Origin: Quercus robur | Lineage: Eukaryota > Streptophyta > Magnoliopsida > Fagales > Fagaceae | Direction: 5' to 3' | Length of the DNA: 64,000 nucleotides | NCBI RefSeq assembly: GCF_932294415.1 | Contig: NC_065539.1 | Span: 49,433,501 to 49,497,500, forward strand | Part shown: piece after piece, positions 23,205-33,609 of the stretch | Layout: every line of letters starts with the position of its first letter | Numbering within the stretch: position 1 is the stretch's first letter | Notes under the pieces: model-generated | Seen by the model: the letters and a program-made list of their open reading frames with translations, nothing else | Databases searched by the model: none | What the model was told of the DNA's origin: nothing | Made by a program: the position numbers and the translations under genes

Positions 23205-23841
23205 AATACATCGAGGGGGATGGGACTAAAGTCCATAGAATCATGAGCCATGTATGAGGATACCCAACCCAAGGACCAGAGATCCTGAGAATTGGGTTCA
23301 ATGGGAAAAACGAATCATATGATGGTCGTAAGAAATGCACTATTCATTTTTTTTAAAATTATCTATTCTGTAAATAATTTTTTAATTGTTCATCCCTATG
23401 ATGTAAGTGCATTTATCCTGTAATGTGGAGAGGTTGAGTAAAAAACTCTTAATGAAATTTGTAGCTCGTATGAGTGGGGTGTCAGAATTACAGGAGCACC
23501 CTTGACAAATTTCACCTATGTGAGTGTGGGGGTGGGGCCGCTCCCTATGAGATTTGGACTTAATCTCAAATACACTCATGAAACGGGGATCAACACATGG
23601 CCGTAAAGTGCTAACTATAAAAGCTCATGTCAACACCTGGGTTGTTATGTGTAAGCAGTGATGCTTAATTTCCCTAAAGCAGTCCTAGTTCAAGTCGGAG
23701 ATCACTACGACTCTGGAGTTGAGATCGCTGTTTTACTAAGTAAAGGTTCAATGCAGAACACACCTTCATGATGCATAGTGACCCATCTTTGCCTGGTAAT
23801 CTCTCTTTAACTAAAATTTAATATTAAAATGAGTGGGGGAT
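23205..23841 (+). other. Copia 3' untranslated region with polypurine tract
   Basis: Non-coding between the RNase H stop and the 3' LTR, ending in the PPT at 23831-23840. Confidence 0.75.
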
Positions 23842-24660
23842 TGTTGGAACATTTTAATATTAAACAATTAAAATGAGTAAATGTTATAACATAAATGTAA
23901 AGATGTGGGAGTGAATATGGAAGATGAAGAGTTGTGAAAATGTTTAATCCCACATTGAAAAGGAGAGAGACTATTTTATTCTTTTTAATTGTGGTGATTA
24001 ATGGGCTAACATGAATTGTCTCAGATATTGGGCTAGATACGTGCGCAAGGGGGAGGTGAAGAGTGAAGGTATCAAAAATGGAAATGAAGAGCCATTAACT
24101 CACTTAATGGACTATCCGTTTGGGCCTATTCATTCTTCAGAAACTCCTTATCTCACCATTAATTGTGTAACTCCAACCCATCAGATTAATATCCAACAAT
24201 TAATCTTGTAACACCCACTACATCATAATAATTGGACCTAATTAATCAGAATAAATTGGGTAATAATTTCGTAAGGCCCATTGAGCCTATAAATAGACTC
24301 ATTCAGACCCAATCCATGTTACTGCAATTTACAATACACACTAAAAAAAATAGAGAGATTATTGGCAAGGAAGGGTGTTCTTTCTGGTGGAGCTTTGGGC
24401 TTGAACACTTTGTGTAGAGGTTGTTCTAGCCATACGACACTTGTTGGGCTGTTGTATCTTGGGGGAGACAAGTCAGAGAAGGTCTGTACCGATTACAAGA
24501 ATTAGCCAACCAAGGGCTTGAATTTCCTTAAAGAGAGCGAGTGCCGCGCCTCAGTCCAAATAGTGTTGTGTATTTCCTTTCTTTACATCAATAATATTCA
24601 AAAGTATTATTCAATTTCTCTTTGTGTGTTATTTCCATTATTATTGTGTTTGCACCAACA
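23842..24660 (+). repeat. Complete 3' LTR of the Copia element
   Basis: 819 bp, TG..CA ends with the inverted TGTTGG/CCAACA, followed by the target duplication CTTGG. Confidence 0.93.
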
Positions 24661-24665
24661 CTTGG

Positions 24666-25224
24666 TAATCTATGAGATGATATTATTTTTGGTAGAGAGA
24701 AAAGAAATAATTGTTTGTTACTTTAAATGTAAGATATCTATCTATTGAAAATAATTGATATTTCGATATTTCAATGTAAGATAAGAAATTATTATATACT
24801 TCGAGAGTATTGTTTCCACCTCTCATATGGAGCTCATCTCTCATGTGAAAAATATCTACTAATTGAAAACAATTGACACTTAGACATCTACGAATTGAAA
24901 ACTATTTTTTAAAATGTTATGTGATTCTGTCCATTGCCAACCTTCTTTGTTACTCAGATGGTAAAAATGTTTTGGATAGGGTATGTATGTTTTGAATTCT
25001 GTTTTATTTATTTATTTTTTATTATTTTTTTTTTTAAGAGGAAAAAAAATGAGAGTAGAGAGAGACATGGGAAGAGCATCTAGGAATCCAATTAACTGAC
25101 AAGGAATGTCTTAACTTTGCTTTGACTTTGATCTCTGACAAGGATGTGACAAATGATATTATGCATATAGAGTGAGATCGATTTATATATGTATTTTAAT
25201 TCATTTTATATTGATGATAACCTT
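24666..25224. other. AT-rich intergenic sequence
   Basis: Short direct repeats of ATTGAAAA(C/T)AATTGA(C/T)A occur here and also left of the Copia element (about 19065). No coding. Confidence 0.5.
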
Positions 25225-26202
25225 TATTATAATATGATTACATTGAAAATTTTACCTTTAGACTATCAATAAATTTTACCTTTATAAATTCTTTGTTGTG
25301 ATTATTATGTAATAAAAAATGGCATTGCTAATATACTCATAAAAATGAAGCTATTTCAATAATTATTTTATTTTAATAAGTAGTGAAAGAGGTTATTTTA
25401 TTTATTTATTTTTTGTATCGATCATGACTCTTAAATAATAGGATGAAAGGATGATAACGAAATGGAATGAGGTTGGATGAGGGATGTTCCATCCCCAGTC
25501 TATCCTTTCTTCGAGACAAGAGGAGGGCAAGCCAGTAATAGGGCGAGTTAGAGATATTTTACTAGGGATGGAATTAGGATTCAAATTTAGGGGAGGCCAA
25601 AGTTCTTTGTTCAAGTATTTTCAAAAAATGGAATATTGATACTATAGATTGACAATGATGCATTGTTTATATCTAAAAGTTGAAGCGCGACATTTATTAT
25701 TGCTATACTCTATTAAATCATATCAGCGTAACATTTAATCCATTAGATCCAATTCAATCCACTTCAGTCTACTTCAGTGATATTTTGGGAGGAGATGTTT
25801 GTGTAGAAAGATGAACAACTTCATTGACAATTATGTCACTTTCATAATGTAATGTTGGTAAGTTCTTGATAAAATTATATTTTTCTTATGTTATTATTCC
25901 AACCACACATTACATTATTAACAAAATATATTGTCTTATATAATAATTGAATGTAAAATGCATTGTGTTTTCATGAAAAAAAAAAAAAAAAAAAAAAACT
26001 TAAAAAAATTTAAAACACTTTTAAATAATAATAATAATAATAAATAGCTTAATTTAGAAAAACTAATATATTGTATTAACTATATTTTATTAGAAAATAG
26101 TTAGATCATTTTAAGAATGGTCTGAGACTAACACTTATAAGTCTCAATTACTATATTAATTTTTCATTTAAAACAAATTGTCAAACTTTTCTTGGTATGA
26201 TA

Positions 26203-26640
26203 GCTAAGCAAGGTTGGAGACTAATTCATGTTACTCGCTTGCTATTCTCCCACTATTTCCCTACATGCTCATTCATGGGAGAAAGTATATCATGTTTCGG
26301 TAATACCAACTGATCAGCATCTGTTTTGGTATTTCCTACCCAATAAATGAGTGACACTTGTTTCAAAAACTACATCAGATCACTCCAATAAATAATTAAT
26401 TTATCTTCCTGATAGTATAGAAGATTGTGATTAATTTATTGGAGTAGTTTGATGTGATTTTTTGAAATAAGTGTCACTCATTTATTAAGTAGGAAATACC
26501 AAAACAGATGCCGAATTGGTATACTTTCTCCATTCATGGAGGCAGTGTCGCGGAATAATCGTTCGTATGTATTGGCGTGGCAGATAGGGGATGGCCGAAC
26601 TATTGGTGTTAGTAGCCATAAGTGGCCTACCACATCCCAA
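26203..26640 (+). pseudogene. LINE ORF2 fragment in unit 1 (interrupted by a MITE)
   Basis: Translation of the two flanks gives AKQGWRL, then a segment with VLRNNRSYV-type residues and WQIGDGR, the region after the RT domain in plant L1-type ORF2. It is interrupted by the 26279-26531 insertion. Confidence 0.6.
26279..26531. mobile_element. Foldback MITE (253 bp) with 8-bp target duplication
   Basis: ATTCATGG flanks it at 26271-26278 and 26532-26539. The arms begin GAGAAAGTATA on each side and extend over about 115 bp. Unit 2 has the uninterrupted site (TGCTCATTCATGGAGGCAG, about 30488). The 8-bp duplication fits hAT. Confidence 0.85.
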
Positions 26641-28639
26641 GTGGCCGATCAATCTCTAGGTGTCAAAGACTCAAAGAAAGAAGCAAATTGAAAAACTAGA
26701 TGTCAACAATCTAGCTAAGTGAAGAACTAAGTGGCAGCAAAATGATGTTGATCAAGCATGCAAATGGACACCTCATGGCCCAGTGTCATTCTAGGAGAAA
26801 TGAAGCAATATTCTGGAGTCTGTTTCTATAGCTTGTAATCTTGCTAACACGTCTACACATCTATATATAGATGTGAGTTGTAATGAAAGAAATACAATTA
26901 ACAATGAACAAAAACTTCATAACGCTATAAAATAACTATGGTTAAAAGATTCCAAAAAAAATTACAAAAACTATAGTTAAAAGTTCAAATCCATGCCAAG
27001 CATTGCGCTAATAAAATCATTAAAATCATGGTTAATCAACATCATGCATATTAATATTGTATGATGTTAAATTTGTTAAACCTATTTTTCTCTTTCCTGT
27101 GTGTGTTTGTTTCTCAAAAAAAAAATTTATACATTAATATTTTATTGTCTTTTTTTTTTTCACTTTATCAATATTAAACTCACTTCTTTTTTCTTTTTCT
27201 TTTTCTTTTTTTTTTCCATTTTCCATTTTACCAATATCAAACAGAAGAAGAGAAAGAAAAGTTCATTGAAGGATCAAAGAATTCTTAAACAAGGTATATT
27301 AGTTTTATTTAATTCATATTTATTTTTAAAGATATATTAGAATATTGATATGAATTTTTATTTTTAATACATGTTGCAATATTATAAGATCAATGGATGA
27401 GAATTTAGTTGCAAGTAGACTCATCTTCTAAGGAATTGTTTTGACTACTAGATATGAATATAGCATTAATTTTTAGTTTTTTAATACTAAAATGCTTCGT
27501 CAATAATGACACTAGTAAATTTGGATGTTTCTCTAGCATTATTCGTGTTTATTTAATTAAAACCAAATTTTTGGTAATTTAAACTATTTTCAATTTTTCT
27601 GAAAATTTTAATATCTTTCTTAGTTTAGTAATAAGTCTTTATTATTAAAACATAACATTTATTATTATTGCACTTTTGTTGAGCCATATCAGCAGCTACA
27701 TTATCCACTTATTTTCTATATTTTCTTTTTTCTTTTTAAACTTTTCTTCTCCCTATTCTAAAAAAAAAAATTATTCTTCTCATTAACCCCCACCTACCGT
27801 TACACTTCTTCTAACATTTTCCCTCCTTTTCGACTTTTTATCTCCCCACTACTCTCTACTTTTCCGTTACACCTCCTGCATTCTTTTCTCTTTTTTATAT
27901 TTTGACTCCTCTTCTCCCTATTTTATTTTGTATAAAGTTTGATATCATTTCTATTATTCAATCTATATTTTTCTCACACAAAACTGTGAGTACTCTCTCT
28001 CTACTTTCTTTTGGTTTATTTTTGTTTATTTTTATAACTTTTTTTTTATGGGTTCTTTCTTATAACTTTAATTAAGATTTTTTTTTTTTAAGAATGTATT
28101 TTGGTATTGTGTTTTTTAATTTCCCATTGCAACATCCACTCTCTCTTTTATAGCTTTTGTTGAATTTTGATTTGGGTTAATACTTAGCTATTTTTTTGTA
28201 AATAGGAATTTGAGTTTATATCAAAACAAAATCTACATGGCTATGAATTTGAATATGTCTACCTAATGTTTGAATTTGAATATGTCTACCTATTGTTTGA
28301 GTAATAAATAATTATAAAGTATATATTTTATTCCTTTGATTTCATTTTAATTTTGGTTAAGATAATATAATAATTTTGTGATGAGTTTTAATTATTATGA
28401 TAACCTCCTTATTCCTTAAGAGTTGAGAAATTTGAATAATAAATTTGAAACTTATAAAGTTTAGTGGTATGTTACACAAATACAACATACAACAATAGAA
28501 GTTAGAAGAATATGAATCAACTTAAAAAATATTAATAAAAAAAATAGAATGATATATTTGTAGAGATAAATATAAATATATATATGTAGAAATTTTTTAA
28601 AAAAAAATAAACAATACTTGAAATAATTGTTACTTTTTT

Positions 28640-28705
28640 ATGTATTACACACCCCATTATATAATATTTATCTATTTTCATGCATTGCGTAGGTCTGCAA
28701 CTAGT
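28640..28705 (+). mobile_element. Possible Helitron-like 3' end (unit 1)
   Basis: TGCATTGCGTAGG..TGCAACTAGT resembles a decayed GC hairpin followed by CTAGT, as at Helitron 3' ends. A diverged counterpart ends GCAGTTAGT at about 32940-32948 in unit 2. No Rep/helicase gene or secure 5' end was found. Confidence 0.3.
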
Positions 28706-29693
28706 ATAAAATAAAAATCTAAACTATTTTAATATTAAAAAAAGAAGAAGAAGAAGAGAAATGGCTTTTAGAAGAAAACAAAGAATTTGTTTTGAGTGGG
28801 AGAGAGAAATGGGACAAGGGAATATTTGTCTTACTAAAAAAAATTAACTTCTTGTTAAATTTTCTTTATCTATGCAAAAAGTGGCACACTGTTTTGAATT
28901 TTCTTTATCTATGCAAAAAAATTAACTTCTTGTTAATATGAATACATTGAAAATTTTACCTTTAGACTATCAATAAATCTAGTAAAAAAAAAAAATTCCC
29001 CACAATGATTGATATTGTTTGATGCGATTTTCTTTAATTCTTTGTTGTGATTATTATGTAATAAAAAATGGCATTGCTAATATACTCATATAAAAATGAA
29101 GCTATTTCAATAAGTAGTGAAAGAGGGTTTTTTTTTTTTTTTTTTTTTGTATCGATCATGACTCTTAATTAATAGGATGAAAGGATGATAACAGAATGGA
29201 ATGAGGTTGGATGAGGGATGTTCCATCCCCATTCTATCCTTTCTTCGAGACAAGAGGAGGGCAAGCCGGTAATAGGGCGAGTTAGAGGTATTTTACTAGG
29301 GATGGAATTAGGATTCAAATTTAGAGGAGGCCAAAGTTCTTTGTTCAAGTATTTTCAAAAAATGGAACATCGATACTATAGATTGACAATGATGCATTGT
29401 CTTTATCTAAAAGTTGAAGCATGACATTTATTATTGCTATACTCTGTTAAGTCATATCAGCATAACATTTGATCCAATTCAATCCACTTTAGTCTACTTC
29501 AGTGATACTTTGAGAGGAGATGTTTGTGTAGAAAGATAAATAGCTTCATTGACAATTATGTCACTTTCATAACGTAATGTTGGTAAGTTCTTGATAAAAT
29601 TATATTTTTCTTATATTATTATTCCAACCACACATTACATTATTAACAAAATATATCGTCTTATATAATAATTGAATGTAATATGCATTGTAT

Positions 29694-29694
29694 G

Positions 29695-29734
<40 letters not shown>
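29694..29734. repeat. Poly-A tract, about 40 bp
   Basis: A long A-run; the matching place in unit 1 (about 25976) has about 24 A. Confidence 0.95.
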
Positions 29735-29735
<1 letters not shown>

Positions 29736-29921
29736 CAAAACAAAACAAAACTTACAAAAATTTAGAACACTTTTAAATAATAATAAATACAAATAGCTTA
29801 ATTTGTATTAACTATATTTTGTTAGAAAATAGTCAGATCATTTTAAGAATGGTTTGAGACTATCACTTATAAGTCTCAATTACTATTTTAATTTTTCATT
29901 TAAAACAAATTGTCAAACTTT

Positions 29922-30411
29922 TCTACCCAATCGTGGAGAAATTATAAGATTCACATGATGGACAAGTGATGTGGTTCACCATTCCACTAAAAAACTTCCA
30001 CTTGTTTAAAATTGTTAATTAGAAAAATTTTTAAAATAGAAATTAATTACTGACTCAGCAATTTTAAACAAGCGGAAGTTTTTTAGTGGAATAGTGGACA
30101 AATGATCGTAAGGATTTGAGACAAGTTAGCATTAATTTTTAAATTTGTTCTTTTGTAGCTTAATTGGACTAATTCTTTATTCTTTTCCATTACAATTTTT
30201 ATATATAAAAGAAATCAATTTATTTATTATTTTCACATAATTCTATACCTAACAACTTCAACTTGACTATTTATGGGTTCTAGTTAACTTAACTGATAAA
30301 GTTTCTTATGATTGTATAAGAGATTTAGGGTTCAATCTCAGCGGACGATATAAGTTGAAACTCTCCAAATAAAATAAATAAATAAAATAAAATAAAAAAA
30401 CCTTGACTACT
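29922..30411. mobile_element. Unit-2-specific composite insertion (foldback MITE + SINE)
   Basis: Unit 1 reads straight through from CAAACTTTTCT to TGGTATGA. Unit 2 has about 490 bp extra here. It holds a foldback at 29979-30098 (arms with CCACTAAAAAACTTCCACTT) and a tRNA-derived SINE at 30274-30400. Confidence 0.75.
30274..30400 (+). mobile_element. tRNA-derived SINE
   Basis: TTAACTTAACTGATAAAG (A-box side) and GGGTTCAATCTC (B-box), ending in an A-rich tail with AAATAAAATAAA repeats. Close relative of the SINE at 18716. Confidence 0.65.
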
Positions 30412-30599
30412 TGGGTATGACAGCTAAGCAAGGTTGGAGGCTGATTCATGCTACCTGCTCGCTATTCTCTCGCTATTTCCCTACGTGCTCATTCATGGAG
30501 GCAGTGTTGCGGAATAATCGTTCATATGTATTGGCGTGGCAGATAGGGGATGGCCGAACTATCGGTGTTAGTAGCCATAAGTGGCTGATCGATCTCTAG
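30411..30599 (+). pseudogene. LINE ORF2 fragment in unit 2
   Basis: The 62-codon frame contains AKQGWRLIHATCSLFSRYFP and SYVLAWQIGDGRTIG, the post-RT region of plant non-LTR retrotransposons. It has no start or end of its own and is the uninterrupted counterpart of 26203-26640. Confidence 0.65.
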
Positions 30600-31384
30600 G
30601 TGTCAAAGACTCAAAGAAAGAAGCAAATTGAAAAACTAGATGTCAACAATCTAGCTAAGTGAAGAACAAAGTGGCAGCAAAATGATGTTGAACAAGCATG
30701 CAAATGGACACCTCATGGCCGAGTGTCATTCTAGGAGAAATGAAGCAAATTCTAGTCTCTGTTTCTATAGCTTGTAATCGTCATCTATACATCTATCTGT
30801 ATAGATGTGAGTTATAATGAAAGAAAAACAATGAACAATGAACAAAACCTTCATAATGCTATAAAATAACTATGGTTAAAAGATTTTAAAAAATTACAAA
30901 AATTATAGTTAAAAGTTCAAATTCATTGCACTAATAAAACTGTTAAAATAATGGTTAAATAATAGTTAATCAACATCATGCATATTAATATTTCTTGATG
31001 TTAAACCTGTTAAACTTAGCTACTTTCCTCTTCCTAATAAAACTGTTAAAATAATGGTTAATCAACATTATGCATATTAATATTGCATGATGTTAAACCT
31101 ATTAAACATATTTTCCTCTTCTTTATGTGTGTTTGTTTCGGAAAAAAAGAATTATACATTAATATTTTTTCTTCAGTTTACCAATATTAAACTTACTCCT
31201 TTTTTCCATTTTCCATTTTACCAATATCAAACAGAAGAAGAGAAAGAAAAGTTCATTGATGGATCAAAGAATTCTTAAACAGGGTATATTAATTTTATTT
31301 AATTCATATTTATTTTTAATAATATATTAGAATATTGATATGAATTTTTATTTTTAATATATGTTGCAATATTTTAAGATTAAT

Positions 31385-31800
31385 GGATGAGAATTTAGTT
31401 GCAAGTAGACTCATCTTCTAAGGAATTGTTTTGACTTCTAGATATGAATATAGCATTAATTTTTAGTTTTTTAATACTAAAATGCTTAATCAATAATGAC
31501 ACTAGTGAATTTGGATGTTTCTGTAGCATTATTCATGTTTATTTAATTAAAACCAAAATTTTGATGATTAAAACTATTTTCAATTTTACTGAAAATGGAA
31601 TTTAGTTGCAAGTAGACTCAGCTTCTAAGGAATTGTTTTGACTTCTAGATATGAATATAGCATTAATTTTTAGTTTTTAATACTAAAATGCTTAATCAAT
31701 AATGACACTAGTGAATTTGGATGTTTCTCTAGCATTATTCATGTTTATTTAATTAAAACCAAAATTTTGATGATTAAAACTATTTTCAATTTTACTGAAA
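31385..31800. repeat. Internal tandem duplication of about 210 bp in unit 2
   Basis: The block with GAATTTAGTTGCAAGTAGAC ... CTATTTTCAATTTTACTG occurs twice. Unit 1 has one copy (about 27400-27600). Confidence 0.85.
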
Positions 31801-32237
31801 ATTTTAATATCGTTCTTAGTTTAGTAATAAGTCACTATTATTATTTTATTTAATATCAAATCTATTATATTTAAAAGCCGAAGAGTAACGTTTATTGTTA
31901 TTGCGTTTTTGTTGAGTCATATCAATGGCCACATCATCCACTTATTTTCTACATTTTTTTTTTCTTTTTAAACCTTTCTTCTCCATATTCTCAAAAAAAA
32001 AAAAAAAAAAAAAAAACTCTTCTTTCCCTTGTTAATCCACACCTAGTGTTACACTTCTTCCAACATTTTCTCTCCTTTTCGTCTTTTTATCTCCTCACTA
32101 CTTTCTACTTTTTTGTTATACCTCCTTCATCATTTTCTCTTTCCTATATTTTGACTCTTCTTCTCCTTATTTTATTTGTATAAAATTTTATATCATTTTT
32201 ACTATTCAATATATATTTTTCTCATACAAAACTGTGA

Positions 32238-32240
<3 letters not shown>

Positions 32241-32272
<32 letters not shown>
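32241..32272. repeat. (CT)16 microsatellite
   Basis: Expanded relative to unit 1, which has only about 4 CT units at the same place (about 27993). Confidence 0.95.
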
Positions 32273-32275
<3 letters not shown>

Positions 32276-33215
32276 GGTGTATTTTTGTTCATTTTTATAA
32301 CTCTTTTTTATGGGGTTCTTGCTTATAACTCTAATTAAGATTGATGGTTTCTTTTTTTAGGATGTATTTTGGCATTGTGTTTTTTAATTTCCCATCACAA
32401 CGTCCTCTCTCTCTTTTATAGCTTTTGTTGAATTTTGATTTGGGTTAATACTTAGCTTTTTTTTGGAAATAAGAATTTGAGTTTATATCAAAACAAAATC
32501 TACATAGCTGTGAATTTGAATATGTTTACCTATTGTTTGAGTAATAAATAATTATAAAATAAATATTTTTTTTCTTTCTTTGATTTCATTTTAATTTTGG
32601 TTAAGATAATATAATAATTTTGTGATGAGTTTTGATTATTATGACAACCTCTTTATTCCTTAAGAGCTGAGAAATTTGAATAATAAATTTGAAAATTATA
32701 AAATTTAGTTGTATATTAGACAAATACAACATAAAGTTAGAAGAATATGATTCACCTTAAAAAATATTAATCAAACACAAAAAAAAAAAAAATAGAATGA
32801 AATATTTGTAGAGATAAAAAAAATAAAATATTTGTAAAAATCTTTTTTTTAAATAAATAATACTTGAAATAATTGTTACTTTTTATGTATTACACCCTAT
32901 TATATAATATTTATTTATTTTCACGTATCGCATGAGTTTGCAGTTAGTATAAAATAAAAATCCAAACTAGTTTTAATATAAAAAAAAAAAAAAAAAAAAA
33001 AATGAGAGAGAGAAACGTGCTCTGTATAGTGCTGACGTATGGCTTTTAGAAGAAAACAAAGAATTTGTTTTGAGTGGGAGAGAAATGGGACAATGTCATA
33101 TTTGTCTTACTAAAAAAAATTAACTTCTTGTTAAATTTTCTTTATCTATGCAAAAAGTGGCACACTGTTTTGAATTTTCTTTATCTATGCCAAAAGTGGC
33201 ACACTGTTTTGAATT

Positions 33216-33490
33216 AATGGAGATTTTGTCAAAATATTTTTGAAAAAATCTCCATTAATTGCTATTTTTGAAAAAATATAGTTGTTAAATGGTTATTGTT
33301 GCATAGGACTAGCTATATTAACTATGTAAGCCAAATATTAAGGCAGAGGGGAAGGATTAGCTTCAGTGTTTAATTATTCTAAACGTGTCATGACGTGAAA
33401 TGTATCCATTTTTAGTTATATGTTATCATTTTAACGAGTTCAGTGCATTTACATATAAATTCTAGGATCAAAAGATTTTTCATTTGCGTT
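33216..33490. other. Region upstream of PPDK
   Basis: Carries an imperfect hairpin (AATGGAGATTTT..AAAATCTCCATT, about 33215-33260). No plastid-targeting exon of PPDK is recognised here. Confidence 0.4.
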
Positions 33491-33492
33491 AG

Positions 33493-33500
33493 TATATATA
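33493..33500 (+). promoter_or_regulatory. Candidate TATA box of PPDK (internal/cytosolic promoter)
   Basis: TATATATA lies about 110 bp upstream of the candidate first coding exon at 33610. Position and spacing allow transcription from about 33525. Prediction only. Confidence 0.35.
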
Positions 33501-33609
33501 CTAATGGTGTTTTTTTTCCTCAGCTCCAACGTAGTTCCGTCCTTGGTTTATCAAAGAAAGACTAGCTAGAGAACATTTTTTTGAACTGTTAACAGAGAAC
33601 GGTTTCGTG

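Larger units (their letters stand above)
19086..24660 (+). mobile_element. Ty1/Copia LTR retrotransposon, decayed
   Basis: The 3' LTR 23842-24660 (819 bp, TGTTGG..CCAACA) is complete. The 5' LTR keeps only its first 246 bp or so (19086-19331) before joining directly to gag coding, so U5, the PBS and the gag start are deleted. CTTGG target duplications flank the element (19081-19085 and 24661-24665). A polypurine tract (GAGTGGGGGA) sits at 23831-23840. Shared LTR sequence shows scattered differences, which allows dating. Confidence 0.93.
25225..28935. repeat. Tandem segmental duplication, unit 1 (3.7 kb)
   Basis: Homologous in order to 28936-33215. Shared landmarks include GGTTGGATGAGGGATGTTCC (25471/29206), the LINE-like segment (26203/30411), AGAAGAGAAAGAAAAGTTCA (27243/31230), and TTTGTTTTGAGTGGGAG (28785/33067). 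It is AT-rich, with no intact gene. It contains a 253-bp MITE at 26279-26531 that is absent from unit 2. Confidence 0.85.
28936..33215. repeat. Tandem segmental duplication, unit 2 (4.3 kb)
   Basis: Second copy of 25225-28935. It has gained a roughly 490-bp insertion (29922-30411) and an internal tandem duplication of about 210 bp (31385-31800). It has no intact genes. Confidence 0.85.

Noticed and set aside
25402-25614. Frames shared by both 4-kb units (25402-25614 minus, 29218-29424 plus)
   Set aside because: Opposite strands are open in the two copies and no coding signature is conserved.
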